DNA from: Colwellia sp. PAMC 21821
GTDB lineage: Bacteria > Pseudomonadota > Gammaproteobacteria > Enterobacterales > Alteromonadaceae
Reading direction: 5' to 3'
NCBI RefSeq assembly: GCF_002077175.1
Contig: NZ_CP014943.1
Coordinates: forward strand, 3,410,001-3,474,000
Length of the DNA stretch: 64,000 nucleotides
The notes below the pieces were generated by a model, which had not been told where the DNA came from, did no database searches, and worked only from the letters and a program-made list of their open reading frames with translations. Within the stretch, counting starts at the first letter, position 1; each line of letters opens with the position of its first letter. Below, one piece after another: positions 7,979-16,541 of this stretch. The translations under genes and the position numbers were made by a program.

Positions 7979-8884
7979 TTAGCCTGTTTCTGTCATTATC
8001 CACGACTTGAAGCACTCAATTGCAGTAGATGAATGATGTTGTATAAGGTAGTAACCGGCATTAGCTTCAATGGGCTTAAAAGGTGCTACCAAACGGCCTT
8101 GCTTAAAGTCATCCTCCACTAAGGCATATCGAGCCAAGGCGATACCTAAACCAGCTTCTGCTGCTGCCATTGCCATATCAGTTCTATTAAAAAAAGAACC
8201 TCGATGACTGTCTGCTTTTATTTTCATTTCAGTAAACCAATATGCCCATTCCGCATTTTTCTTAGCATGTCGCCATGGCATTGCATCATGTAACAAGTTC
8301 ACAGACTGCCAAATTTTTTGTTGATTTTTTGATGAACTATCTTGCCAGTCAAAGCGTTGAAAAGAATCAGGATTCATCACAGGGATTAGTTTTTCAGGCA
8401 ATATTAATTCAGCGGTTTTATTCGCATAAGGTGATTGTCCATAATCTATAGCAAGATCAAAGTTATCGTCTTGATGATCAACCAAAGCGCCTTCGGCGAA
8501 GGTTTGAATATTAATATTTGGATAAAGGGTATAAAATTTCTGCAGGCGTGGAACTAACCATTTATAGGCAAAAGAGGGCGTAAGTTTTAGCTTTATGTCA
8601 CCGTCTTGTGATTGGCCTTGTTGTAATTTAGTAATAAGACTTTCTATTTCATAAAAGTTGTTTTTTACTACTTGATAAATCTGCTGGCCAGCGAAGGTTA
8701 GCTTAATTCCACGGGAGTGCCTTTCAAATAGTTTAATTGAAAGTTGGCTTTCTAATAAGTTTATTTGTTGGCTGATTGCCCCTGTGGTGATATGTAAATA
8801 ACTCGCAGCTTGCGTAAAACTGCCAAGCTTTGCAGCTATCTCAAAAGTCACTAAACCAGAAAATAGACTGTTTTTTATTGCCAT
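7979..8884 (-). CDS. LysR family regulator, GcvA/DsdC type
   Basis: A 301-residue LysR-type regulator. The N-terminal winged helix-turn-helix spans about residues 8-66 (FEIAAKLGSFTQAASYLHIT, SQQINLLESQLSIKLF), followed by a substrate-binding co-inducer domain. The ending NRTDMAMAAAEAGLGIALA and the ALVEDDFKQGRLVAPF segment are typical of the GcvA/DsdC/AmpR branch. It is divergent from dadA with about 120 bases between the start codons. A perfect 10+1+10 palindrome sits 12-32 bases upstream of its own start. Together this suggests it senses a D-amino acid or related compound and controls dadA and itself; that is inference from context. Confidence 0.87.
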   Translation of the reverse strand: MAIKNSLFSGLVTFEIAAKLGSFTQAASYLHITTGAISQQINLLESQLSIKLFERHSRGIKLTFAGQQIYQVVKNNFYEIESLITKLQQGQSQDGDIKLKLTPSFAYKWLVPRLQKFYTLYPNINIQTFAEGALVDHQDDNFDLAIDYGQSPYANKTAELILPEKLIPVMNPDSFQRFDWQDSSSKNQQKIWQSVNLLHDAMPWRHAKKNAEWAYWFTEMKIKADSHRGSFFNRTDMAMAAAEAGLGIALARYALVEDDFKQGRLVAPFKPIEANAGYYLIQHHSSTAIECFKSWIMTETG

Positions 8885-8895
8885 AAATGTATCAA

Positions 8896-8916
8896 GCCTT
8901 TAGAAATTCTAAAGGC
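8896..8916. promoter_or_regulatory. Palindromic operator candidate between LysR gene and dadA
   Basis: A perfect inverted repeat GCCTTTAGAA-A-TTCTAAAGGC, with 10-base arms around one central base, lies immediately upstream of the LysR-type gene and 88 bases before the dadA start. It contains the T-N11-A spacing expected of LysR-family sites. It is the obvious binding site for the divergent regulator. Confidence 0.65.
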
Positions 8917-9004
8917 AGAGTTTAATAACTATCGTTTGCTAAATATAGTCTATTTTTGCATTATCCTGACAAATTTACTCTTTAGACATGTTGAAGCTTT
9001 ATTT

Positions 9005-10255
9005 ATGAAAGTTATCGTTTTAGGCGCAGGTGTCGTTGGACTAACATCGGCATGGTACTTAGCCCAAGCAGGTCATCAAGTTGTAGTTATTGATCGACAG
9101 CAGGGAAGTGCCAAAGAAACCAGTTTTGCTAACGCAGGTCAAATTTCTTATGGCTATTCATCCCCTTGGGCAGGGCCTGGTATTCCTTTAAAAGCGCTTA
9201 AATGGTTAATTCAAAAACATTCTCCACTGGTTGTAAAGCCCGGCACTTCGCCAGCACTATACCTGTGGGCAATGGCAATGTTAAAAAACTGCAATGATAA
9301 AAGCTATCAAACTAATAAGGGTAGAATGCTGCGCATCGCAAATTATAGTCGCCAATGCTTATTAGATTTACGTAAAGATCACGCTATAAAGTATCAAGAT
9401 CGTCAGCAAGGGACGCTGCAAGTCTTTCGTCAGCAGTCTCAAGTTGATGCCGTGCAAAAAGATATGAAATTATTAACCGACTACGGTACACGCTTTCAAC
9501 TACTGGACGTCGCCGATTGCATTCAAAAAGAGCCAGGATTGGCGTTAGTTCAAGATAAAATAGTGGCGGGTTTACATCTCCCTGACGACGAAACAGGAGA
9601 CTGCTATCAATTTTGTCAGCAACTTACTGAGCTAGCAATAAAAGCGGGTGTGGAATTTAAATTTAACGTTCAAGTAAATAAAATATTAACCGAAAAAGAT
9701 AAAATAACCAGCGTTGATACCTCTATAGGAAAACTTAAGGCTGACGCATATGTTGTCGCGTTGGGAAGTTATTCGGCGAATTTATTACATCCGCTTGGCA
9801 TTAATTTACCCGTATATCCCGTTAAAGGTTATTCACTTACCGTGCCTATTATCGATGCGGACCTTTCACCGGTATCAACCGTGATGGATGAAAGCTATAA
9901 AGTGGCATTAACTCGTTTTGATGATCGTATCAGAGTAGCAGGCACGGCAGAGCTATCAGGATTTAACTTAGCTATACCTGAAAAAAGAAAGGCGACTATT
10001 GCCATGGTAGTTGAGGATTTATTTCCGCAAGCTGGAGATATAACAAAAGCAGAATTTTGGTCCGGGTTACGTCCAATGACCCCAGACGGCACGCCAATTA
10101 TAGGTAAAACTAAAATTAGTAATTTATTCACTAATACTGGGCATGGCACATTAGGTTGGACAATGGCATGTGGTTCAGGGAAATTACTTGCTGATATTAT
10201 CTCTGGTCAGCAAACCGATATTGACCCTAGTGGTTTGAATTCGTTTCGCTATTAG
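9005..10255 (+). CDS. dadA: D-amino acid dehydrogenase, DadA family FAD oxidoreductase
   Basis: A 416-residue flavoprotein of the DAO family. The FAD-binding Rossmann motif is at residues 4-12 (IVLGAGVVG), followed by AWYLAQAGHQVVVIDR. SFANAGQISYGYSSPWAGPG is the DadA-specific segment, and the C-terminal GLRPMTPDGTPIIG plus NTGHGTLGWTMACGSG close the FAD site. DadA oxidises D-amino acids to 2-oxo acids at the inner membrane and feeds electrons to the respiratory chain. The ATG at 9005 is the start; an upstream in-frame TTG would put unrelated residues before the dinucleotide-binding strand. E. coli DadA has 432 residues. No racemase gene follows, so it is not a dadAX operon. Control is probably by the divergent LysR protein. 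Confidence 0.87.
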   Translation: MKVIVLGAGVVGLTSAWYLAQAGHQVVVIDRQQGSAKETSFANAGQISYGYSSPWAGPGIPLKALKWLIQKHSPLVVKPGTSPALYLWAMAMLKNCNDKSYQTNKGRMLRIANYSRQCLLDLRKDHAIKYQDRQQGTLQVFRQQSQVDAVQKDMKLLTDYGTRFQLLDVADCIQKEPGLALVQDKIVAGLHLPDDETGDCYQFCQQLTELAIKAGVEFKFNVQVNKILTEKDKITSVDTSIGKLKADAYVVALGSYSANLLHPLGINLPVYPVKGYSLTVPIIDADLSPVSTVMDESYKVALTRFDDRIRVAGTAELSGFNLAIPEKRKATIAMVVEDLFPQAGDITKAEFWSGLRPMTPDGTPIIGKTKISNLFTNTGHGTLGWTMACGSGKLLADIISGQQTDIDPSGLNSFRY

Positions 10256-10336
10256 CTAGATATAGGGAGGGGGAGTTCAAGACAAAATCAATATTACAAT
10301 ATCTAGGTCCGTAGTAATGAGTAAAGCTGTAAAAAT

Positions 10337-10377
10337 GCTGTAACTTACCATTGAAAGTTATCATTGAAAGTTACAGC
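10337..10377. terminator. Hairpin between convergent dadA and cyclophilin genes
   Basis: A perfect 10-bp inverted repeat (GCTGTAACTT / AAGTTACAGC) encloses a direct repeat of CATTGAAAGTTA. It lies between two convergent genes and could act as a bidirectional terminator, but it lacks a clear T tract. Confidence 0.4.
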
Positions 10378-10408
10378 TACTTCTTATACGTATTAATTAT
10401 TAGTGCGA

Positions 10409-11194
10409 TTATTTAAAGCGTCTTCTTAATGCGATTAAGCCGGTAAACATTAAGCTAAACCAAGCTATAGAACCACCACTACTAGATTTTTCTGGCTCAG
10501 GGGTAGTTGGTGTTTGAGAGGTGTTTTTAACTGCGGCTAAGCTATCAGCGGTATTTACGCTAGTATCTATGATAACCACACTTTCGATGGTGACAAAGTT
10601 TTCAACCCCTGGAACAAAATTGGCATCTGAACATTGTGCAGCACTATAGTTTGGCATTGGAACAGTGTTAAATGCATCGTCTATATTAGGGTTTATATTA
10701 CATGTAGAAACTGATTCTATTGTTTCAATTGTAGTCATTCCATCTTCGATTACTTCGCCAAAAACAGTAAATCCCCCATTGTTATTATCCAATTCAGTAT
10801 TATCAGATAAATTAACAAACCATTGACTTGTAGCGCTATTCACACTATTACTGCGTTTTGCCATAGCGATAGTGCCACGAACATTTGAATATACGGGTTC
10901 GTTTTTAATCGCACTGTCTGTTGCAATGGCGTTTAATGGAAAGTCACCAGTAAATTCAAAGCCACCTGCCTGCATAACAAAGTTAGGCACAACACGATGT
11001 ACAACAGTGTTGTCGTAATCACCATCATTAATGTATTTTAGGAAATTAGTCACGGTTTCTGGCGTTGTTTCGTCGTGCAGATTAACTTTGAAGGTACCTT
11101 GTGAGGTGGTAAATTCGACAATAGTGGCAGAAGCTGAAGCACTAGCAATCATCAGTGCAGTAATTGATATCTTTGAAAATGTAGAGAAAGTCAT
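10409..11194 (-). CDS. Secreted cyclophilin-type peptidyl-prolyl isomerase with GlyGly-CTERM tail
   Basis: A 261-residue protein with an N-terminal signal peptide (residues 1 to about 22, ending ASASA) and a cyclophilin domain. The catalytic core VVHRVVPNFVMQAGGFEF and the SQWFVNLSDN segment are clear. After a 30-residue Thr/Pro/Ser linker the protein ends with SSSGGSIAWFS, a hydrophobic helix and the basic cluster RRRFK. That is the layout of a GlyGly-CTERM signal, which in marine gammaproteobacteria marks proteins for processing by a rhombosortase and export by type II secretion. The product is therefore probably a surface or secreted foldase. An extra region with three cysteines (VSTCNIN, AAQCSDA) is inserted before the C-terminal strand. 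No rhombosortase gene is visible in this window. Confidence 0.85.
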   Translation of the reverse strand: MTFSTFSKISITALMIASASASATIVEFTTSQGTFKVNLHDETTPETVTNFLKYINDGDYDNTVVHRVVPNFVMQAGGFEFTGDFPLNAIATDSAIKNEPVYSNVRGTIAMAKRSNSVNSATSQWFVNLSDNTELDNNNGGFTVFGEVIEDGMTTIETIESVSTCNINPNIDDAFNTVPMPNYSAAQCSDANFVPGVENFVTIESVVIIDTSVNTADSLAAVKNTSQTPTTPEPEKSSSGGSIAWFSLMFTGLIALRRRFK

Positions 11195-11329
11195 AAAGTC
11201 ATTACTTATTGTTTAACATGTTAATAGTGCAGGAATCATAATGGGCTTTGGAGAAAACAACAAGTTAAAGCATGGGTTAACTTTACATCTATAGAGAAAT
11301 ATTTTGGAGCTACTATTGGCAGCTATAAG

Positions 11330-11361
11330 TAACGGCGAAAAATTGATATTTTACGCCGTTA
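11330..11361 (-). terminator. Hairpin downstream of the signal peptidase gene
   Basis: An 8-bp perfect stem TAACGGCG / CGCCGTTA is extended by an inner AAAAT/ATTTT stem, about 80 bases past the signal peptidase stop. There is no T tract, so it may be a terminator or an RNA-stabilising structure. Confidence 0.4.
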
Positions 11362-11442
11362 TCGTGTCTATCCGTCACTAACCATTAAGTTTATTAGTTC
11401 AGCGCCGGAAGTCTTATTTACAGTGACTATTTGAAATTGACT

Positions 11443-12120
11443 TTACATTGATTTTAAAAAACGTTCACTGCGCGGTATTAAATAATTATCATAATTTAAT
11501 GAAAAAGCCACCATGGTTGACCGCCCAATAATTTCAGTACGGGGCACTAGACCGATGACACGAGAGTCAGCGCTGTTGTCGCGATTATCTCCCATTACCA
11601 GATAAAAGCCCTCGGGTATTGTTGTTGGCTGAAAACTTTCTAGCTGATAGCTTGCAGAATCACCTGGTTTCAACTGAGTGCGAATTAAGTGACTTTGACC
11701 GGCAATATGTTCTTCACTCAATATAAAATTATCGTGCTCAGAAATAAGCTTGTAGTTAGCGAACTTGTTATTGATCAGTAATTTATTTTTATGCAGTGAT
11801 ACCGTATCGCCCGGCACACCTATAATGCGTTTTACCAGACGTTTTTCTGCCGCTTCTGATTCAAAAATTACAATGTCATTTCGTACCGGATCGGCGAACT
11901 TTAACAGTGAGTATTGGCTAAATGGTAATCTTAAATCATAAGCCATTTTATTAATTAAAATGCGGTCGCCTTCGACAATGGTGGGTTTCATTGAACCGGT
12001 TGGAACATCATTCCAATCTGCCACGGCGCTGCGAAAAACTAGCATTAAACTAACGAATAATAATAAAGATTTGTTTTCGTTCAATACCTGACACATAACG
12101 CGACACATATTTTTTTTCAT
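11443..12120 (-). CDS. lepB: Signal peptidase I (stand-alone LepB paralog)
   Basis: A 225-residue S26 family peptidase. It has one N-terminal membrane segment (about residues 17-33), then the catalytic serine S43 in PTGSMKPT, the general-base lysine K97 in RLVKRIIGVPGD, and the later MGDNRDNSADSRVIGLVP box. It cleaves signal peptides from exported preproteins on the outer face of the inner membrane. It is shorter than E. coli LepB (324 residues, two anchors) and is not next to lepA or rnc, so it is probably an accessory signal peptidase and not the housekeeping one. GAGGA precedes the ATG. Its neighbours on both sides encode exported proteins, but no dedicated substrate can be named. Confidence 0.87.
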   Translation of the reverse strand: MKKNMCRVMCQVLNENKSLLLFVSLMLVFRSAVADWNDVPTGSMKPTIVEGDRILINKMAYDLRLPFSQYSLLKFADPVRNDIVIFESEAAEKRLVKRIIGVPGDTVSLHKNKLLINNKFANYKLISEHDNFILSEEHIAGQSHLIRTQLKPGDSASYQLESFQPTTIPEGFYLVMGDNRDNSADSRVIGLVPRTEIIGRSTMVAFSLNYDNYLIPRSERFLKSM

Positions 12121-12307
12121 GATATTCCTCTGATGTAATAGCTAAAATCTATAGATAAAATAACGACTCATCTTTGGACTAAAATGACATTTCAAAGTTC
12201 ACTTTCTAGCCGCTTATCAGCGGTATCAAATGTAATTAATTATGTCAGCGTAGCGGTGTTTTTTCGTCTGCTTGCATGATTTTTAATGGGTATATTTACA
12301 CTGTCTA

Positions 12308-12925
12308 CTATTCGTCACTATAACCCCAAGGTGCAACAGGCGGTGTTACCGGCGCTGATAAGTCAAAATCAACACGAAATTCACGACCTTGACGAATTAA
12401 CCTATAAGTAAACTTTTCAGGGTAGATAAACATTTGCCATGTATTGCCAGCTGACTGTGGAATACCGGTATTAACAAACAATTGTTTTGAATATTCATCA
12501 GCAGGAAAAGACTGAACTTGCGCCCAGCCAGCGTCAATGGTGTGACCACCATACATAGTGCTTTCATCATGGCTACCATCGCGGTGGCGATGATCATGCT
12601 TTAAAGATAAACCTGAACCTGTTTTAGTGATAATCCAAGTTCTTGAGGCATCATCACCAACGTGGAAAGGAATTTCGAGCTTTTCATCAGAACACTTTCG
12701 AATGTGCATGATGAGATCTTTGTTAGCAAAGCCGTCACCGCTAGCATTGTCTATGGTGACCTGACCTTGAAAGGCTTTATCACAATGAGCTTTTATGCTG
12801 TTAAAGAAACTATTATGTGTGTCGATAGACACTAAAGGCGCTTCGCTCGCTGCGGTTGCCGTATTTGCAAAATAAAAAACACTGCTGGATAGTATTAACG
12901 TTAAAATGTTTGTTTTCGCTTTCAT
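12308..12925 (-). CDS. Secreted protein of unknown function
   Basis: A 205-residue protein that I do not recognise as a named family. Residues 1 to about 25 are a signal peptide (cut near ATAA/SEAP). The mature part has a cysteine pair (AHCDKAF and IRKCSDE), a histidine-rich segment (LKHDHRHRDGSHDE) and a well-ordered C-terminal half (AGWAQVQSFPADEYS, FTYRLIRQGREFRVDFDL) that looks like a beta-rich fold. The His/Asp cluster could bind a metal, but that is speculation. ATG at 12925 is chosen because AGGTG lies eight bases upstream; an overlapping GTG would add three residues. It is transcribed alone, on the same strand as the signal peptidase gene. Confidence 0.7.
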   Translation of the reverse strand: MKAKTNILTLILSSSVFYFANTATAASEAPLVSIDTHNSFFNSIKAHCDKAFQGQVTIDNASGDGFANKDLIMHIRKCSDEKLEIPFHVGDDASRTWIITKTGSGLSLKHDHRHRDGSHDESTMYGGHTIDAGWAQVQSFPADEYSKQLFVNTGIPQSAGNTWQMFIYPEKFTYRLIRQGREFRVDFDLSAPVTPPVAPWGYSDE

Positions 12926-13114
12926 TAAATACACCTAAGTTGACTGAGTTTAAAACCTTAAGGTGTGATGCTATCAGATAACTTCCTAATGGGTGCCGAA
13001 AAATTTTGTGATAGCAGTTTAAGCACTCATACGGTAAAAATTTTCTTGTAGTCTTTTCGCTGGCAGCGCAAAATTGCCCGCTATTGCGGTGTAAAACTTT
13101 TGAGTGCTATAAAA

Positions 13115-13633
13115 ATGAATTTAAAAACTGAACATGTGGTCATAGGGCTAACTGATCCTAAAAGCCCAACAAATGTCGGTGCAGTTATGCGAGCCGCTGG
13201 TTGTTATCAAGCGAATGAAGTGCGATATACCGGTGTTAGATATGCCCGAGCTGCAAAGTTTCATACAGATACTAAAGATGCTTCACGTAAAATTCCCTTA
13301 AATGCGGTTGAGTCATTGATCAGTGATTTAGCGCCAGAGCAACGTATAGTTTGTGTAGACTTAGTTGAGGGCGCAATACCTTTACCTGAGTTTGAACACC
13401 CAGAGAATGCGCTTTATATTTTTGGCCCAGAAGATGGCACCATAGCTCAAGAGGTTATCAACCGTGCTGATGCCGTAGTTTATGTACCTACGATAGGCTG
13501 CATGAATTTAGCCGCCAGCGTTAACGTTTTGCTTTACGACCGATTAGCTAAATCAAAGCACGCTATTGTGGGCGACGATTTAATTAAACGCAGCCGAGAT
13601 ACTAATAACACGGTGAGCGTGAAAGCCGGTTAA
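13115..13633 (+). CDS. TrmH/SpoU family RNA 2'-O-methyltransferase
   Basis: A 172-residue SPOUT-fold methyltransferase. The N-terminal motif TDPKSPTNVGAVMRAAGCY includes the catalytic N-x-G-x-x-x-R asparagine/arginine, LYIFGPEDGTI is motif 2, and VYVPTIGCMNLAASVNVLLYDRL is the knotted SAM-binding motif 3 with the expected NLAxSVxVxLYD core. It should methylate a ribose 2'-OH in tRNA or rRNA. The protein lacks the N-terminal substrate-binding domain of RlmB and the C-terminal extension of TrmH, so the target base is unknown. The ATG at 13115 is used; a TTG 15 bases earlier is the alternative. The gene is monocistronic. Confidence 0.83.
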   Translation: MNLKTEHVVIGLTDPKSPTNVGAVMRAAGCYQANEVRYTGVRYARAAKFHTDTKDASRKIPLNAVESLISDLAPEQRIVCVDLVEGAIPLPEFEHPENALYIFGPEDGTIAQEVINRADAVVYVPTIGCMNLAASVNVLLYDRLAKSKHAIVGDDLIKRSRDTNNTVSVKAG

Positions 13634-13731
13634 GGCTATGAAGAAGCTCGCGGTTTAACGAAATCAGCGCACTTAATTTTGTAGTAGAAATGTTTTTTAT
13701 TAATATAAAGGAGACTTTTAAATTAAATGGG

Positions 13732-13759
13732 TTGACTATTGTTAGAAAGTATATAGAAT
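13732..13759 (+). promoter_or_regulatory. Promoter of the cold-shock protein gene
   Basis: TTGACT at 13732-13737 and TAGAAT at 13754-13759 are separated by 16 bases. Transcription from here would leave a leader of nearly 150 nt before the cold-shock protein ATG, as in cspA-type genes whose long 5' UTR acts as a thermosensor. Confidence 0.6.
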
Positions 13760-13911
13760 ATGTCCCAGCTAGAAAGTAAGACCTATATTTATGTACAAAG
13801 TTTCGAAGTTATATTAGTAAGTAGCTCGTCCTGTTTAATAAGTAATAGCAACACTCTCGGCAACACCGCCTTATTTTTGAGGCATCAATTACGAATAAAT
13901 AGGATAATACA

Positions 13912-14121
13912 ATGTCTAATACAACTACTGGTACAGTAAAATGGTTTAACGAGTCTAAAGGCTTCGGTTTCATCGAGCAAGAGTCTGGTCCAGACGTTTT
14001 CGCACATTTCTCAGCAATCTCTGGCGACGGTTTCAAAACTCTTGCTGAAGGCCAAAAAGTACAGTTTACTGTTACTCAAGGTCAAAAAGGTCCTCAAGCT
14101 GAGAACATCGTAGCACTTTAA
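13912..14121 (+). CDS. CspA-family cold-shock protein
   Basis: A 69-residue single cold-shock domain. It contains both RNA-binding motifs, KGFGFIE (RNP1, about residues 18-24) and DVFAHFSAI (RNP2, about 30-38), and the family start TGTVKWFN. It binds single-stranded nucleic acid and melts mRNA structure as an RNA chaperone. A long leader and a TTGACT/TAGAAT promoter upstream, together with a strong terminator downstream, suggest a single-gene transcript with post-transcriptional thermal control. Which of the several Csp paralogs of such organisms this is cannot be told. Confidence 0.93.
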   Translation: MSNTTTGTVKWFNESKGFGFIEQESGPDVFAHFSAISGDGFKTLAEGQKVQFTVTQGQKGPQAENIVAL

Positions 14122-14169
14122 TTAATATTTCTTAGCTGGTTATGCTAGCTTAAATATTAAATGTGTTAA

Positions 14170-14199
14170 AAAAAGGGGAGACTTAGTCTGCCCTTTTTT
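14170..14199 (+). terminator. Terminator after the cold-shock protein gene
   Basis: AAAAGGG pairs with CCCTTTT around an inner AGAC/GTCT stem and runs into a T tract. The hairpin lies 50 bases past the stop and just before zapE. Confidence 0.75.
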
Positions 14200-14218
14200 G
14201 TGCCTGTAAATAAATATA

Positions 14219-15373
14219 ATGTCAGTAATTAATCAATATATACAACTTGTTGAGCAGAACACACTAAAACAAGATACCGAACAATACAAAGCTGCCCTTG
14301 CGTTAGATGAACTGTCGCAAAAATTAACACTCGCACAAGACCAAACATCTTTAGTTTCCAAGATAAAAAATCTATTCTCCAAATACGAGCCCATTCAAGG
14401 GATCTATTTTCATGGTAGGGTAGGGCGTGGGAAAACCATGCTGATGGATTTATTTTATCAACAGCTCAGCATAACCCGTAAAAGACGCATTCACTTTCAC
14501 CATTTCATGGAAAGTGTGCATCAAACGTTGCAAGACATTAGCGGTAAAGATAATCCGCTAATGTTGATTGCAGAAACTTGGTCTACGGAAGTTGATGTAC
14601 TATGCTTTGATGAATTTTTTGTTAATGATATTGGCGATGCCATGTTATTAGCAGGCTTACTCCGTGCTATGCTTTCAAACGGTATAACCTTGGTAGCAAC
14701 GTCAAATTGTCCGCCAGATCAGTTATATAAAAATGGCTTACAACGCGCAAGATTTTTACCCACCATTGATATTATTCATCAGTATTGCCAGATCATCTCT
14801 ATTGATGGACCACACGATCATCGATTATTAATGACGGATCTCCCAGAGCGTAAATATCGAGACTTTCATATTGGCGTTGAAGCACAAAGTAATTTCTTAT
14901 CACATTACTTTACCCAGCTAGCTACGGGTAATATTCGCTACAAAGACAGCATTATTATTCATGGTAGGGTCGTTAATTTTTTAGCTTGTAGTGATAAAAC
15001 TATTTGGTTTGATTTTATGACACTTTGCTCAAGTCCTAGAAGCCAAAGGGATTATATTAAGTTAGCAGATAACTATGCCACGGTGCTGATAAGTAACGTG
15101 CCGCAATTTAGCGGTAAATTAATTCCTGCGGTATTTTCAGGTGTTGAAGATGGCTACCAAAGAAGTGGTGTGGTGATGGGACAATTAAGAGGGCTAGATG
15201 ATGAGGCTCGACGATTTATTGCACTTGTCGATGAATTTTACGATAGAGGCATTCGCTTAATTATTGCCGCTGATGTTGATATTGCTGAGCTTTACCAAGG
15301 TACACAACTCAACTTTGAGTTTGCCCGTTGCCGATCACGATTGTTTGAAATGCAGCGATTAAATTACCTGTAA
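14219..15373 (+). CDS. zapE: Cell division protein ZapE (AFG1-like ATPase)
   Basis: A 384-residue AAA-type ATPase. The Walker A motif is FHGRVGRGKTMLMD (about residues 62-75), Walker B is VDVLCFDEFFVNDIGDA (about 126-142), and the sensor-type segment LVATSNCPPDQLYKNGLQR follows. IHFHHFMESVH is also characteristic of the AFG1/ZapE family. ZapE associates with the Z ring and destabilises FtsZ polymers in an ATP-dependent manner during constriction. The length matches E. coli ZapE (375). The gene is monocistronic here and not next to rplM as in some relatives. Confidence 0.9.
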   Translation: MSVINQYIQLVEQNTLKQDTEQYKAALALDELSQKLTLAQDQTSLVSKIKNLFSKYEPIQGIYFHGRVGRGKTMLMDLFYQQLSITRKRRIHFHHFMESVHQTLQDISGKDNPLMLIAETWSTEVDVLCFDEFFVNDIGDAMLLAGLLRAMLSNGITLVATSNCPPDQLYKNGLQRARFLPTIDIIHQYCQIISIDGPHDHRLLMTDLPERKYRDFHIGVEAQSNFLSHYFTQLATGNIRYKDSIIIHGRVVNFLACSDKTIWFDFMTLCSSPRSQRDYIKLADNYATVLISNVPQFSGKLIPAVFSGVEDGYQRSGVVMGQLRGLDDEARRFIALVDEFYDRGIRLIIAADVDIAELYQGTQLNFEFARCRSRLFEMQRLNYL

Positions 15374-15599
15374 CTGTATTTGTCCTCTTAAAGTATCAAT
15401 TGTTAAATTAACCATAAATTTAATTATCTCACTAAATTATAGTCTTATTAATTTTATTCTAAATGAAATAATTCCTCTTAATTATTGATATTAAACAAGT
15501 TTTAATTTTGGCATTAGACTTGTAAACAATAACGTTAACAGGTGGTTTGTTGATATTAAAATCGCTCTAGAGACGCTAAATTTATAAAGGAAGATTAAG

Positions 15600-16403
15600 A
15601 TGAAAACATTGATTGCTACAGCACTAATTATCGCAAGTTCAGCGAGTTATGCACACGATAACTCTTTTTCTAGTGAGTCATGTAATGTTGACTTAAATGG
15701 CGGCATTAATATCAATGCTAAAGAAATCATTTTTTCTAAAAATAAATCGCCACTTTATATCATAACCAACAATGATACTTTGATAATTAAAGGTGAAGAA
15801 ATTGCTTTAACATCTCATCAAAAATCATTATTAGGTGATTATTCAACGCATATTCGCGATGTTGTGCCAGAAGTTAAAAGCATTGCCCTAGACGCAATTG
15901 ATTTAGCCATTGACGGGGTTAACTTGGCCTTTAACGAGTTGTTAGGTGAAGGGAATAACGTTAGCGCTGATTTAACAACACAATTAACCAGTATTCGTGG
16001 TGAAGTGGACGCTGAATTTAGCAAACAAAATAGCTTCTATATTGACGAAGAAGGTTTTTCTGGCAAAGACTTCTTTGGTGAAGATTTTGAGCAACGAATT
16101 GAATCAGCCGTAGAAAGTACCATTAAAAATTCTTTAGGTACTTTAATGATTGCAGTAGGCCAAGAAATGCTATTTTCGGGTGGCGATATGGATGCGTTTG
16201 AAACTAAAATGGATGATTTTGGCGAACTCATTGGCAACGAAATGGAAGTTCGTAGTGAAGGAATAGAAAAGCGCGGTGAAGCTTTATGCCAGTCAATAAT
16301 CGTGATTGATGAAATGGAAGAGCAATTAAAAGACAGTATTGATGAAATTTCGAATTATAATTTCATCACGGCGAGCGCAAAGTCTCACCATAATAAGATT
16401 TAA
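15600..16403 (+). CDS. DUF2884 (YggN-like) exported protein
   Basis: A 267-residue protein with an N-terminal signal peptide (residues 1-18, SASYA/HDN). The mature part matches the YggN/DUF2884 pattern: an early cysteine in ESCNVDLNGG, a beta-rich segment (LYIITNNDTLIIKGEEI), and a long, highly acidic alpha-helical body that ends with a second cysteine (GEALCQSI). The function of this family is unknown; it is periplasmic and likely monomeric with one disulphide. An AAGGA site precedes the ATG and a terminator follows. Confidence 0.78.
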   Translation: MKTLIATALIIASSASYAHDNSFSSESCNVDLNGGININAKEIIFSKNKSPLYIITNNDTLIIKGEEIALTSHQKSLLGDYSTHIRDVVPEVKSIALDAIDLAIDGVNLAFNELLGEGNNVSADLTTQLTSIRGEVDAEFSKQNSFYIDEEGFSGKDFFGEDFEQRIESAVESTIKNSLGTLMIAVGQEMLFSGGDMDAFETKMDDFGELIGNEMEVRSEGIEKRGEALCQSIIVIDEMEEQLKDSIDEISNYNFITASAKSHHNKI

Positions 16404-16449
16404 ATTATTGTAACTCCTCAGGTTAATAGCTTGCGGGTAGATAGCAGAT

Positions 16450-16481
16450 AAAGCGTAGCCGAACTTGGGTTGCGCTTTTTT
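16450..16481 (+). terminator. Terminator after the DUF2884 gene
   Basis: AAAGCGTAGCC pairs with GGTTGCGCTTT (two G-T pairs) around a 7-base loop, followed by a run of T. Confidence 0.7.
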
Positions 16482-16541
16482 ATTGCCAATACAACAGCTG
16501 CACGTTAAAGTGGCGCCCTCAATAGTCCTGACATACTCTTT

